Positions 8,310 to 17,206 of a DNA stretch of 41,223 nt are shown here, one piece after another. Numbering within the stretch: the stretch's first letter is position 1; every line of letters begins with the position of its first letter. A program made the translations under genes and the position numbers. The notes beneath the pieces are model-generated. The model searched no databases. It was not told where the DNA came from and was given only the letters and a program-made list of their open reading frames with translations. The DNA comes from Candidatus Bacteroides pullicola (GTDB lineage Bacteria > Bacteroidota > Bacteroidia > Bacteroidales > Bacteroidaceae), in contig DXCV01000051.1 in assembly GCA_019115825.1 (NCBI GenBank), forward strand, positions 1-41,223. The letters are read 5' to 3'.

Positions 8310-10775
8310 TCAGAGAGGGTCTACATCATAATATACCAATCCGCTTTTGAAGCGTTCATCGCCCGTCACCTCCCGCTGTACGCTTGTCAGCAGGCTGCGC
8401 ACCCGTGCCACCGGGGCATTGTTTTCCACCTTCAACACGATTTTGCGGATGAACAACGTCTGTATGCGGGCCACTGGAGGTTTGTCCGGCCCTAATACGC
8501 GGTTGCCGAAGAGGTTGCGCAGGCGTCCGGCCATGTCTTGGGCCATTTGCTCCACCACGTCTTCGCGCCGGTGCTTCAGGTAGACGTAGATGAGGCGGTA
8601 ATAAGGCGGGTAGTGGAAGGCTTGCCGTTCGGCCAGTTGCCCGGCGGCCATGCTTTCATAGTCGTTGGCTATGACTTGGTCAATGATGGGGTGGGTGACA
8701 TTCCTTGTCTGGAGGATGACCAGTCCTTGCGTGTCGCGTCTTCCGGCACGTCCGGCTACTTGCGCCATCAGTTGGAAGGCACGTTCGTAGGCACGGAAAT
8801 CGGGGTAATTCAGCAAGGTGTCTGCATTGAGGATGCCCACCACGCTGACCCGCTCGAAGTCCAAGCCTTTGGACACCATCTGCGTGCCGATGAGGATGTC
8901 CGTCCGACCTTCGGCAAAGTCATTGATGATGCGTTCGTAAGCCGTGCGGGTACGGGTGGTGTCCAAATCCATTCGGGCTACCCGTGCCTCCGGGAGCAGG
9001 GCTTTGATTTCATCTTCTATCTTCTCTGTGCCGAAGCCGCGGGCACGCAGGTCAGTGCCGTCGCATGCCGGGCATCGGCGGGGCAGGGGTTCGGTGTAGC
9101 CGCAATAGTGGCACGTCAGCATGTTCAGCCCTTTATGGTAGGTCAGGCTGACGTCGCAGTTCTTGCATTTGGGCACCCAGCCACACGTGTGGCACTCAAT
9201 CATAGGAGCGAAGCCACGCCGGTTTTGGAAGAGGATGACTTGCTCCTTGCGCTCCAACGCCTCGCGGACGTGTTGCAATAACAAGGGGGAGAAAGAGCCG
9301 TTCATGCGTTTCTTGCGTCTGAGTTCGCGGATGTCTACCGGGATGATTTGCGGCAAGCGCACCGCCTTGTGGCGTTCGCTCAGGGTGACGAGGGCATATT
9401 TCTCCGTCTCGGCATTGTGCCAACTCTCCAGGCTTGGGGTGGCGGTGCCCAGCAGCGTCTTGGCTCCGCAGAGCGAGGCGAGGACGATGGCGGCATTGCG
9501 GGCATGGTAGCGTGGAGCGGGGTCTTGTTGCTTGTAGGTGGCTTCATGCTCTTCGTCCACAATAATCAGTTGCAGCCGTTGGAAGGGCAGGAATACGGAG
9601 GAACGTACCCCCAGGATGACATCGTAGGGATGGTCGGACAGTTGGCGTTGCCAGATTTCCACCCGTTCGGCATCCGGGAATTTGGAGTGGTAGATGCCCA
9701 GGCGGGAGCCGAATACGCGTCGCAGGCGTCCGGTGATTTGGGTAGTGAGCGCTATCTCGGGAAGCAGATACAATACTTGTCCGCCGCGCTCCAACACTTC
9801 TTGAATCAGATGGATATAAATCTCTGTCTTTCCGCTGGACGTGACTCCGTAGAGCAGGCATACATTCTTTTTATGCAGGGCGGAGATGATTTCATCGTGG
9901 GCACGTTGCTGGGGAGAGGACAGTTGGCAGGGCGGCTGCACCTCGGTGGGGAGCAGGTGGGTGTCCAGACGGCCGATTTCTGTCTGGTAGGTTTCAAAGA
10001 CACCACGAGCCACCAAGCCATTGAATACGGCCGGAGTGGCATTGGCCCGTTGCAGCAAGTCGCGTTTGGCCACGGGGCGTTCACTGCCTCCCAAAGTTCC
10101 TGATATTTCCAGGTATTTCATCAACAGGTCCAGTTGCTTGGGGGCGCGGCGTTGCAGTTCGTCGAAGAAGATGTGGAGGCGGTGCTCGTTGGTGGCATCC
10201 GGGGTAAGGCGGACGCGGGTCTCCATCTTGGGTTTATAGGATTGCTTCAGTTCTTCTTTCACGAAGATGGCTTCCCGCGCCAGCAGGGCGTTGACCGCGG
10301 GCAGGATGTTTTTCAATCCGCTGTCCTTTTCCAGTTGGGTGACCGACTGTTCAGGCTCGGCTGCCAGCAAATCCAAGAGGTGTTGTTCGCGTTCGGGCAA
10401 CCGTCCGGTGGCTTCAAAGTCCGGGTTGAGGGCTACGATGGTTTCGCTCTCCAGCTTCAGCCCCGACGGAAGAGCCGCCTTGTAGACGTCTCCCTGCGTG
10501 CAGAGGTAATAACCAGCCAGCCATTCCCAAAACTTGAATTGCAGGGGCAACAAGATGGGGCGTTCGTCCAGTATCGTCACCACCTCTTTCACTTCGTATG
10601 CCGTCGGTTTGAGGCAATGCACGTTGCAAACGATGCCGGTATAGAATTTCTTCCGACCGAAAGGCACTACCACCCGGCAACCCGGCTGCACGTGTTCTTC
10701 TTGTTCGGGGGATAGCCGGTAGGTGAATGCGTCCGGCAAGGGCAGAGGCAAGATGACGTCAACGAATCTCTCCAT
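8310..10775 (-). CDS. priA: Primosomal protein N' (replication restart helicase PriA)
   Basis: An 821-residue superfamily 2 DNA helicase. The N-terminal DNA-binding region opens with FVDVILPLPLPDAFTY. The helicase core has Walker A GVTSSGKTE (Lys316), the Walker B box DEEH at 407-410 and late motifs including GTQMVSKGLDFE and QVAGRAGR. Eight cysteines between 528 (CHTC) and 571 (CPAC) form the two zinc sites typical of PriA. It reloads the replicative helicase at stalled or repaired forks and acts in the cytoplasm. Length is normal for the family. It stands alone functionally; the upstream gene on this strand is an outer-membrane protein separated by a terminator, so priA depends on a nearby promoter I cannot identify or on read-through. 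Confidence 0.96.
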   Translation of the reverse strand: MERFVDVILPLPLPDAFTYRLSPEQEEHVQPGCRVVVPFGRKKFYTGIVCNVHCLKPTAYEVKEVVTILDERPILLPLQFKFWEWLAGYYLCTQGDVYKAALPSGLKLESETIVALNPDFEATGRLPEREQHLLDLLAAEPEQSVTQLEKDSGLKNILPAVNALLAREAIFVKEELKQSYKPKMETRVRLTPDATNEHRLHIFFDELQRRAPKQLDLLMKYLEISGTLGGSERPVAKRDLLQRANATPAVFNGLVARGVFETYQTEIGRLDTHLLPTEVQPPCQLSSPQQRAHDEIISALHKKNVCLLYGVTSSGKTEIYIHLIQEVLERGGQVLYLLPEIALTTQITGRLRRVFGSRLGIYHSKFPDAERVEIWQRQLSDHPYDVILGVRSSVFLPFQRLQLIIVDEEHEATYKQQDPAPRYHARNAAIVLASLCGAKTLLGTATPSLESWHNAETEKYALVTLSERHKAVRLPQIIPVDIRELRRKKRMNGSFSPLLLQHVREALERKEQVILFQNRRGFAPMIECHTCGWVPKCKNCDVSLTYHKGLNMLTCHYCGYTEPLPRRCPACDGTDLRARGFGTEKIEDEIKALLPEARVARMDLDTTRTRTAYERIINDFAEGRTDILIGTQMVSKGLDFERVSVVGILNADTLLNYPDFRAYERAFQLMAQVAGRAGRRDTQGLVILQTRNVTHPIIDQVIANDYESMAAGQLAERQAFHYPPYYRLIYVYLKHRREDVVEQMAQDMAGRLRNLFGNRVLGPDKPPVARIQTLFIRKIVLKVENNAPVARVRSLLTSVQREVTGDERFKSGLVYYDVDPL

Positions 10776-10791
10776 ATCTTATTATGTCCAG

Positions 10792-10843
10792 AATCCAAAA
10801 AACAAGCTACGGACTGCAAGCGGATGGGCTTGGAGTCCGTAGC
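10792..10843 (-). terminator. Rho-independent terminator of the outer-membrane protein gene
   Basis: GCTACGGACT at 10806-10815 pairs with AGTCCGTAGC at 10834-10843, with a second inner pairing GCAAGC/GCTTG. On the minus strand the stem is followed by TTGTTTTTTGG, a classic T-rich tail. It lies just downstream of the gene at 10861-11415 and before priA. Confidence 0.8.
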
Positions 10844-10860
10844 CGTGTAGGTTGATGAGT

Positions 10861-11415
10861 TTAGAAAATATAGGCCAGTGACAATTGCCAAGTCTTGTCT
10901 TTGCCCTTGAGGTCTTCGGCTTCGAAGTGGTCGCCGATGGGGATGTTGTAGTTCACACCGAGTTGCAGGTGCTTGATGAGCTTCAGGCCGGCACCTACAT
11001 TGATGCCTACTTGGGCTTTCTTCTTGTCCCAGCCGTTTTCCTCTCCCTTGAAGTCGAAGTAGAAGTCAGGACCTGCGGCAATGAAAATGCCCAATGTGCT
11101 GCCCAGCCCGATGGTGTATTTCAGGTTGACGGGAATGTCCAGCCCGACTTGCTTCACGGCATCGGCATCTGCCTTGATACCTTTCTGGGAGAACAGCAGG
11201 GCTGCATCTACCCCCAAGCCTACGATAGGAATGGTCACCTCAGCCATAGGTCCGACAAAGAAGCCGGCCATTTTATCTTTGTAGTCATCGAAGTCGATTT
11301 TCGTCATGTTGACGCCACCCTTGATACCCCACTTGAGGAATTGCGCATGAGCCGTTGTCGTAGCCATACACATACAGCATACAGCTATCACCAAAATGTT
11401 CATTACTTTCTTCAT
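10861..11415 (-). CDS. Small outer-membrane beta-barrel protein (PorT-like family)
   Basis: A 184-residue protein with a Sec signal peptide (MKKVMNILVIAVCCMCMA, cleavage after AHAQ). The mature part is built of alternating amphipathic strands: WGIKGGVNMTKIDF at the start, AGFFVGPMAEVTIP, VGINVGAGLKLIKHLQLGV, and it ends in an aromatic residue (LSLAYIF), the usual outer-membrane insertion signal. This is the common eight-strand-like 'outer membrane beta-barrel' family of Bacteroidetes (PorT/OmpX-like). No specific function can be assigned. It has its own promoter (11444-11451) and terminator (10792-10843), so it is a single-gene unit separate from the large cluster upstream. Confidence 0.85.
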   Translation of the reverse strand: MKKVMNILVIAVCCMCMATTTAHAQFLKWGIKGGVNMTKIDFDDYKDKMAGFFVGPMAEVTIPIVGLGVDAALLFSQKGIKADADAVKQVGLDIPVNLKYTIGLGSTLGIFIAAGPDFYFDFKGEENGWDKKKAQVGINVGAGLKLIKHLQLGVNYNIPIGDHFEAEDLKGKDKTWQLSLAYIF

Positions 11416-11443
11416 ACTCGTTGATGTTTTAAAGATTTCGGGT

Positions 11444-11451
11444 CAAATATA
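11444..11451 (-). promoter_or_regulatory. -7 box of a Bacteroidetes promoter for the barrel protein gene
   Basis: The minus strand reads TATATTTG at 11451-11444, a perfect TAnnTTTG match, 28 nt before the ATG at 11415. The best upstream TTG lies 23 nt away, slightly too far, so the -33 element is uncertain. Confidence 0.5.
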
Positions 11452-11484
11452 GTGATTTTCTTTTATCGTGCTATCAACCGGGAC

Positions 11485-11508
11485 AAAAAATGCAGGTTAT
11501 TTCACCTG
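11485..11508 (-). terminator. Possible weak terminator after the NRPS gene
   Basis: On the minus strand CAGGT-gaaata-ACCTG is followed two bases later by TTTTTT. The stem is only 5 bp, so this is tentative. It would end the NRPS transcript about 180 nt past the stop codon, after the palindromic array at 11583-11685. Confidence 0.35.
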
Positions 11509-11582
11509 AAACGGATGTCCGCAAAGGGTCAATGCTTGCATCTGTGTGGTATGTTTAGGTCTCAATAACGACTACGTGAAGC

Positions 11583-11685
11583 AAAGGTGCCATCTTTGGT
11601 ATAAAAAGGTGGCACCTTTAATATAAAAAGGTGGCACCTCTTTATGAAAAAGGTGGCACCTTTATTAGAAAGAGGTAGTACCTAT
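11583..11685. repeat. 22-bp-period palindromic array A (AAAGGTG-N-CACCTTT)
   Basis: Five units start at 11583, 11605, 11627, 11649 and 11671, exactly 22 bp apart. Each is a 15-bp palindrome, best form AAAGGTG-G-CACCTTT, followed by a 7-nt AT-rich spacer. The last unit reads AGAGGTA-G-TACCTAT: the inner G of the left arm has become A and the matching C of the right arm has become T, keeping the pairing. The array lies 3 bp past the NRPS stop codon, in its presumed 3' untranslated region. It has the same sequence family as array B at 31056-31157 but in opposite orientation, judged by the spacers and the commonest central base. Confidence 0.9.
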
Positions 11686-11688
11686 GAT

Positions 11689-14600
11689 TTATAGATTCCA
11701 ATGTTTTTTGATAATTTCACGGAGCATTCGAATGTTTTTCTCTTCGAAGAAGGTCCAATGGTCACAATCCAATTCATAATAAGGAGCTTGGGGATAATGC
11801 TTTTGCCATGTCTGGCGATTAACCGTCCATGCTTGTTTGAGTTGTTTTTGAATGCCCGGATCTGTTACTTCTCCAATCTCCGGGTGGACGATAGGCGTAT
11901 AATTTCCGGCAAAGACATTGACCATCCATCCGTTATAATCCAGGGATGGAAAATCTTTATAGAGTTCATTCATTATCTTTATACGGTTTCCCAGGGAAGT
12001 GCCTTTGTCTATGGGAAGCGCCATCCTGTCTGTTGTGCTTCGTTTGTATAGGGCCTCCATGTTTAGAATCTTGAACGGCATTGAATCCGGATGTTTTTGC
12101 TGCATGTAAAGGGCAAAAGCGATAGCCATTTCAGCACCGCTACAAAAGCCTGTCAGCACATCTATCGGACATCCTAACTCGCTGATGATGGTTTCGTATG
12201 CCTTGAAAAGCTGGTCTAACGAGACCTGACTCTTTCTGACAAAGAAATCGTAATAGGATTCAATGACAAAGACCGAAAAATCTTGTGCTAAATACTGAAG
12301 GAACTGGTCGTAAAAAGGCGTGACATCGTGAAAACCTGCCAAGAATACAAGCACAGGTTTGGTCCCGTCATTTTCGTTTATCCAATAATAGAGCTTGCTC
12401 TTCATGTGCTGTGTGATTTTTCGGATAGTCCGCTCCTTGTAGACGGATGAGATTGTGAGTTGCAAATCAGTGTGTTCTACGACATGTCCCACAAATTCCA
12501 AAATCTGCATGGAAGTCATTCCTGCATCCGGCAAGTCAGTTTCTACTCCGATGAGGTCAGTACCCAATATGGCTTGAGCTTCTGCCAGCATCTGTTTTTC
12601 AGCTTCCGTTTCTGCAGGAACAATGTCCTCTGTGGCAATCACCAGATTGGGTTCTGGCAGCAGCCGATGATTTATTTTCCCGTTCACAGTGAGTGGGAAT
12701 TCATCGATGATTGCCCATTTGCCGGGAATCATATAGGCGGGTAGCTTGCTGCGTAGTTCTTTCTGTAAATCCGTTAAGCTGATCTGCCCCGGTACGTCGG
12801 GTTGTATAAACGCAGCCAGCTCATCCTGCATGTTCAGTTTTCGTATTTGAACGAATGCGTTTCGCACGCCTTTGCATTGTTGAAGCAGCACTTCAATCTC
12901 AGACAATTCAATGCGGAATCCACGCAACTTTACTTGATTGTCTGCACGTCCCATGAAAATGAGATGTCCGTCGGGACGGCGTCTCACCAAATCGCCACTC
13001 TTGTATAGGATGGTATTAATACCTTTTGCTTTATCTTCATAGGTGGCATACGGATTCTCGATGAACTTCTCTTGATTTAATTGGGGGCGGTTCAAATAGC
13101 CTTTGGTCAGTTGCATGCCGCCGATGTAAAGTTCGCCAATCATTCCGTCTGGAAGCATATTAAGATGTTCATCAAGGACATAGCAAGAAACGCCGGGCAG
13201 AGGTGTGCCAATGTCGTTGGCTTCGAAATCATCATCTACCACACACATGGTTGTGGCCACAGTATTCTCGGTTGGGCCATACGCATTGATTAGCGTACGT
13301 CCTTTATACCAATATCGTATTGCAGACAACGCGGTAGTTTCCCCTCCTAACACGATGACGCTCAGTGCGGGTAGAGCTCTTCGGGGCATAACGGGCAAAA
13401 TGGCCGGCGGAATCGTGGCAAAGGTAACGGCTTGTTTTTCGAGTAAATCTGTCAACAAGGTGGGGTCTTTCCTTTCTTCTGGCAGTGCGACGATCAATGT
13501 CGCGCCAGCAGACAATACAGGAAAAATTTCAAAGACCGAAGCATCAAAGCTGATGCTGGCAAATAATAAGCCACGACTTTCTGCTGACAAATTGAATTTC
13601 TGGATTTCTGCTGCAATCAGATAGGATAAAGACAGGTGAGTGATAGGCACTCCTTTGGGCTTCCCTGTGGTTCCCGAGGTATAAATGATGTACGCATTGG
13701 GGGATAGGGATGAACTTTCTTCGTTGTTATCCGGACAATTCAAGGAACAGCCTGCAGGATAATTCGTATCATCAAATAACATGCGGCAATGAGCGTCTTG
13801 CAGGATAAATTCCTTACGTTCATCCGGCAAATCTACTGCCATCGGCACATAGCAACATCCTGCTTTAAAGACACCAACCATCGCAACTATGCATTCTATC
13901 GATGCCTGCATGGAAATGCCTATATTGGAAGAGGGCGGTGTGCCTGCTGCTTTTATCGCCCTGGCAATTTGATTTGATTTCTCATCCAACTCTCTATAGG
14001 TTATGCTTTCATCTCCGCACACTATGGCAACCCGTTGGGGATGTTCTTGCGTGGCAGTGATAAACCGTTCCATAAACGGCAGGGGATGTTCTTTGTTCCC
14101 ATGCAAGGAATTGGATTGAATCATAGACTGGATATAATCTGTCGAGGCTAAGGAATAAGCGTTGACAGATTTGTTGGGGTTGTCAGTGACTGCATTCAAT
14201 GTGGATAAATACATGTCCACTATGCGTTCTATGTGTTCTTCAGTGAAATTAGAATATCTGTATTCGACACGACAAAAGTATTCGTTGTCATCCCCGGACA
14301 AGATATTCAGCATGATGGCAAAGGCAACATTTTTGTGTAACGAATAGTCATGAAACAACGCTTTCTTATCAAACGAGAATGCGGCCTTGGCTAAATGAAT
14401 AGTTGCATCTTTTGAAACAGAGCCTGATATTTTATCAAAGGAGACTGCGTTATTCTCAAGTTCCATCAAGCAATGGCTCAGTTCTTTCAGATACCGGAGG
14501 AAAGTCAAACTTTCATATTCCTTTTTATAGCGAAGAAATAAAATATTCACAAAATAGCCAATGGTTTGTCTATAAGCATTCTGCTCTCTTCCCCAAAAAG

Positions 14601-17178
14601 GAAATGCAATTCCAAAATCTGCCTGTTTGGAGATGCGGGCCAACACCAACAGATAGACCGAGCAATAAAATAGGAATGGGGTGAGGGAATGATTACGGCA
14701 GAATGCTTGGATTTTTTCTGTAAGTTCTTGGGGTATGCCACGGGTATAAGTGCCTCCTGAAAATTCTGAGTTGGAATCATGGTTCAGTATGGGCAGTTGC
14801 AATTCAGAGACATCCTGCAGGTAGTGTTTCCAATAGTCCAAGCGTCTTGCATATTCCTCAGTTTGTGCAAAACGATAAGCATCTTGTGCATACTGTATAT
14901 AACTGCCGGACAAATTCTGCCAGTCAATTGGTTCATCTGCTATTGCCTTCAATAGGATTGATTGGATTAATTGTGCAGACCATCCGTCCGAAATCAAGTG
15001 ATGCATGATGAGTGAGCAAACATATTTTTGCTTGCCTACCCGATACATCACGCAACGGAACAAAGGACCTTGTGACAAGTCAAAGGATACATTTGCATCG
15101 TTATATAGATATCCGGCCAGCTCCTCTTCTTCGATGTCATGTAGCACGATAGGCATAGGCTTATACTCTTTTACCTGGATATAGGGCATGTTGTTTTCGT
15201 TTATGGCAAAAACAATGCGGAAGCTATCCTGCGCCTTGATGAGTTGGTTGAAAGCCTTCTCGAAGGTGGAAAAGTTCATCGAATTCGGACATTCGAATAT
15301 GCAAGGCATGTTATAGACGTCCTTGAGGACATCCGATTTCATGCACTCTAACCATAAACTGAATTGTGAAGGAGGCAAGGGAATGTTTCCTGTGAGTCCT
15401 TGACTTTTAGACTTTACAAATGGTTTTGCGCCGGAAGCATGGGGATGGCTGTTTCCGGCTATGACCTGATCGATCCGGAGTGCTAAAGATGATAAGTTGT
15501 CATGTGAAAGGAGGTCCTGAACTTTTAATTCTATTCCATAAATCTTGCCTAATTCTTCAACCATAAGCATAGCAGAGATGGAATCTCCGCCTAACGCTAT
15601 GAAATTATCCTGCCTGCCAATGCGGGGTGTTTTCAAGATTTCGCTCCATACCTGTGCGATTTCTTTTTCGGTTGCAGAGAGAGGTTCTTCATAATTCGTT
15701 TGTGGGGCATTCCAATCGGGTTCCGGTAAACGTCCTTTGTCAGTTTTCCTGTTGAGGGTCATAGGAAAGCTTTTCATGGTCACAAACATTGTAGGACGCA
15801 TGTAGTCCGGCAGACGTTCTGCAACGAAAGCTGAAATATCCCTGCGGTCAACCTCATGGTCTGTCTGCAAATAAGCGACCAGTATTTGTTTGTTGTTATG
15901 CTCTTTTAATAGCACCACGCTGGCCGAAATGCCGGGATAGGTATTCAGGCATTGTTCTATTTCTCCCGGCTCAACCCTCATTCCTCTGATTTTTATCTGA
16001 TTGTCAATCCGTCCCAGATATAAATAATGCCTATTGGATAGTCGGATGACTTTATCGCCACTGCGGTAAAGCAATCTGGTTTCTCCTTTGTTTCTTTCTC
16101 CTTCTGCATAGAAAGGATTGTCTACGAATTTAACAGAAGTCAATTCAGGACGTTCCCAATAGCCCAGTGCCAATCGTTCGCCGCTGATACAGAGTTCTCC
16201 CGGGGTACCGTCAGGCACAGGTGACAATGATTCGTCTACTACATACATCACGGTATCTGGCATCGCAGTTCCGATGTCATTTACAGGAGTATCTTTCTCG
16301 TAAATGCCACTTGTGACCAGAATGACATTTTCTGTAAAGCCATAGGCATTGATCATTCGGCGTCCTTTCATCCAAAAATCTTTGGCATCTGCTGATACTC
16401 CTTCGCCCGATACAATTAAATTTCTAAGATATGGTAGATTTACTTTAGGCATTATGGTCAATAGTGCGGGTGGGATTACCGCACTCACCACCTTTTCTTT
16501 CATCAGGAGAGCTTGCAAGCGGTGTGGGTCATGTTTTTCTTCTTCCGTAGCCATCACCAGACATGCGCCATACAATAGATTGCCCAGTGTTTCGACTAAG
16601 GAAGCACCAAAGTTTAATCCTCCCATTTGCAACATCCGATCACCTTCGGACGTATAGAAATGTCTTTCATTGGCCCATCGGGACATTGCTACCGCTTGAT
16701 GGTGGCGCACGGGAATGCCTTTCGGGATTCCGGATGTGCCAGAGGTATATAGAATGACTGCCAATGCATCTTCATCGATTCCTTCATAGGTAAAATCTGT
16801 TCCATCTCCCATTTTCTCATTCACGATATAACTAGGAACATGGCTCGGGTTAAAACCAGAGGCATTTGTTTCGAGGACTAAAGCTATTTTGCAATCGGTT
16901 ATGATATGTTCTAATCGTTGCGAAGGGTTTCCTAAATCCAAGGGCACATAGACAGCGCCTGCCTTCCAAATGCCTAACATCGCAATAATCCACTCAGGAC
17001 AGCGCTGCATAGCTACACCGACCTGTTTGCCTTTTGTATCTTTAGCCTGTAAGAACGAAGCCACTTTGTCGCTCAGCATATCCAATTCTGCATAGCTGTA
17101 TTGTTGGTCTTCGTAAATCAGTGCAATATTGTTTGGAGAAGTTCTCACAACTTCTTGAAAAGAACGAATGATGTCCAT
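11689..17178 (-). CDS. Two-module non-ribosomal peptide synthetase, A-T-C-A-T-TE
   Basis: A 1829-residue NRPS. Adenylation domain 1 (about 1-500) has YTSGTSGIPKG from Tyr144, NAYGFTEN, RSGDK and the A10 Lys478. Carrier 1 has LGGDSIS with Ser533. The condensation domain has an intact HHLISDG at 726-732. Adenylation domain 2 has YTSGTTGKPKG from Tyr1166, FDAS with Asp1212 and NAYGPTEN. Carrier 2 has Ser1556 (DAGMTSMQ), and a thioesterase ends the protein. It should build a two-unit product. By alignment to GrsA numbering I read the A1 pocket as G-A-V-V-I-S-A-I-L, with Gly191 instead of the Asp that holds the alpha-amino group, so its substrate may not be an ordinary amino acid. A2 reads D-A-F-T-V-G-A-V-A, suggesting a hydrophobic or aromatic amino acid. 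The thioesterase has GFCSG with Cys1679 as nucleophile, Glu1708 and His1807. No phosphopantetheinyl transferase or MbtH-like protein is seen. The gene lies 28 bp behind the TonB receptor and is visibly more AT-rich than the block around it. Confidence 0.95.
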   Translation of the reverse strand: MDIIRSFQEVVRTSPNNIALIYEDQQYSYAELDMLSDKVASFLQAKDTKGKQVGVAMQRCPEWIIAMLGIWKAGAVYVPLDLGNPSQRLEHIITDCKIALVLETNASGFNPSHVPSYIVNEKMGDGTDFTYEGIDEDALAVILYTSGTSGIPKGIPVRHHQAVAMSRWANERHFYTSEGDRMLQMGGLNFGASLVETLGNLLYGACLVMATEEEKHDPHRLQALLMKEKVVSAVIPPALLTIMPKVNLPYLRNLIVSGEGVSADAKDFWMKGRRMINAYGFTENVILVTSGIYEKDTPVNDIGTAMPDTVMYVVDESLSPVPDGTPGELCISGERLALGYWERPELTSVKFVDNPFYAEGERNKGETRLLYRSGDKVIRLSNRHYLYLGRIDNQIKIRGMRVEPGEIEQCLNTYPGISASVVLLKEHNNKQILVAYLQTDHEVDRRDISAFVAERLPDYMRPTMFVTMKSFPMTLNRKTDKGRLPEPDWNAPQTNYEEPLSATEKEIAQVWSEILKTPRIGRQDNFIALGGDSISAMLMVEELGKIYGIELKVQDLLSHDNLSSLALRIDQVIAGNSHPHASGAKPFVKSKSQGLTGNIPLPPSQFSLWLECMKSDVLKDVYNMPCIFECPNSMNFSTFEKAFNQLIKAQDSFRIVFAINENNMPYIQVKEYKPMPIVLHDIEEEELAGYLYNDANVSFDLSQGPLFRCVMYRVGKQKYVCSLIMHHLISDGWSAQLIQSILLKAIADEPIDWQNLSGSYIQYAQDAYRFAQTEEYARRLDYWKHYLQDVSELQLPILNHDSNSEFSGGTYTRGIPQELTEKIQAFCRNHSLTPFLFYCSVYLLVLARISKQADFGIAFPFWGREQNAYRQTIGYFVNILFLRYKKEYESLTFLRYLKELSHCLMELENNAVSFDKISGSVSKDATIHLAKAAFSFDKKALFHDYSLHKNVAFAIMLNILSGDDNEYFCRVEYRYSNFTEEHIERIVDMYLSTLNAVTDNPNKSVNAYSLASTDYIQSMIQSNSLHGNKEHPLPFMERFITATQEHPQRVAIVCGDESITYRELDEKSNQIARAIKAAGTPPSSNIGISMQASIECIVAMVGVFKAGCCYVPMAVDLPDERKEFILQDAHCRMLFDDTNYPAGCSLNCPDNNEESSSLSPNAYIIYTSGTTGKPKGVPITHLSLSYLIAAEIQKFNLSAESRGLLFASISFDASVFEIFPVLSAGATLIVALPEERKDPTLLTDLLEKQAVTFATIPPAILPVMPRRALPALSVIVLGGETTALSAIRYWYKGRTLINAYGPTENTVATTMCVVDDDFEANDIGTPLPGVSCYVLDEHLNMLPDGMIGELYIGGMQLTKGYLNRPQLNQEKFIENPYATYEDKAKGINTILYKSGDLVRRRPDGHLIFMGRADNQVKLRGFRIELSEIEVLLQQCKGVRNAFVQIRKLNMQDELAAFIQPDVPGQISLTDLQKELRSKLPAYMIPGKWAIIDEFPLTVNGKINHRLLPEPNLVIATEDIVPAETEAEKQMLAEAQAILGTDLIGVETDLPDAGMTSMQILEFVGHVVEHTDLQLTISSVYKERTIRKITQHMKSKLYYWINENDGTKPVLVFLAGFHDVTPFYDQFLQYLAQDFSVFVIESYYDFFVRKSQVSLDQLFKAYETIISELGCPIDVLTGFCSGAEMAIAFALYMQQKHPDSMPFKILNMEALYKRSTTDRMALPIDKGTSLGNRIKIMNELYKDFPSLDYNGWMVNVFAGNYTPIVHPEIGEVTDPGIQKQLKQAWTVNRQTWQKHYPQAPYYELDCDHWTFFEEKNIRMLREIIKKHWNL

Positions 17179-17206
17179 AAAAATATATTTTCCGTTTTTG
17201 TTGTCT

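Noticed and set aside
11583..11685. Run of transcription terminators
   Set aside because: Stems are about 7 bp with a single-base centre, too tight for an RNA hairpin loop, and the T-runs are short; repetition at 22 bp needs another explanation, although some termination cannot be excluded.
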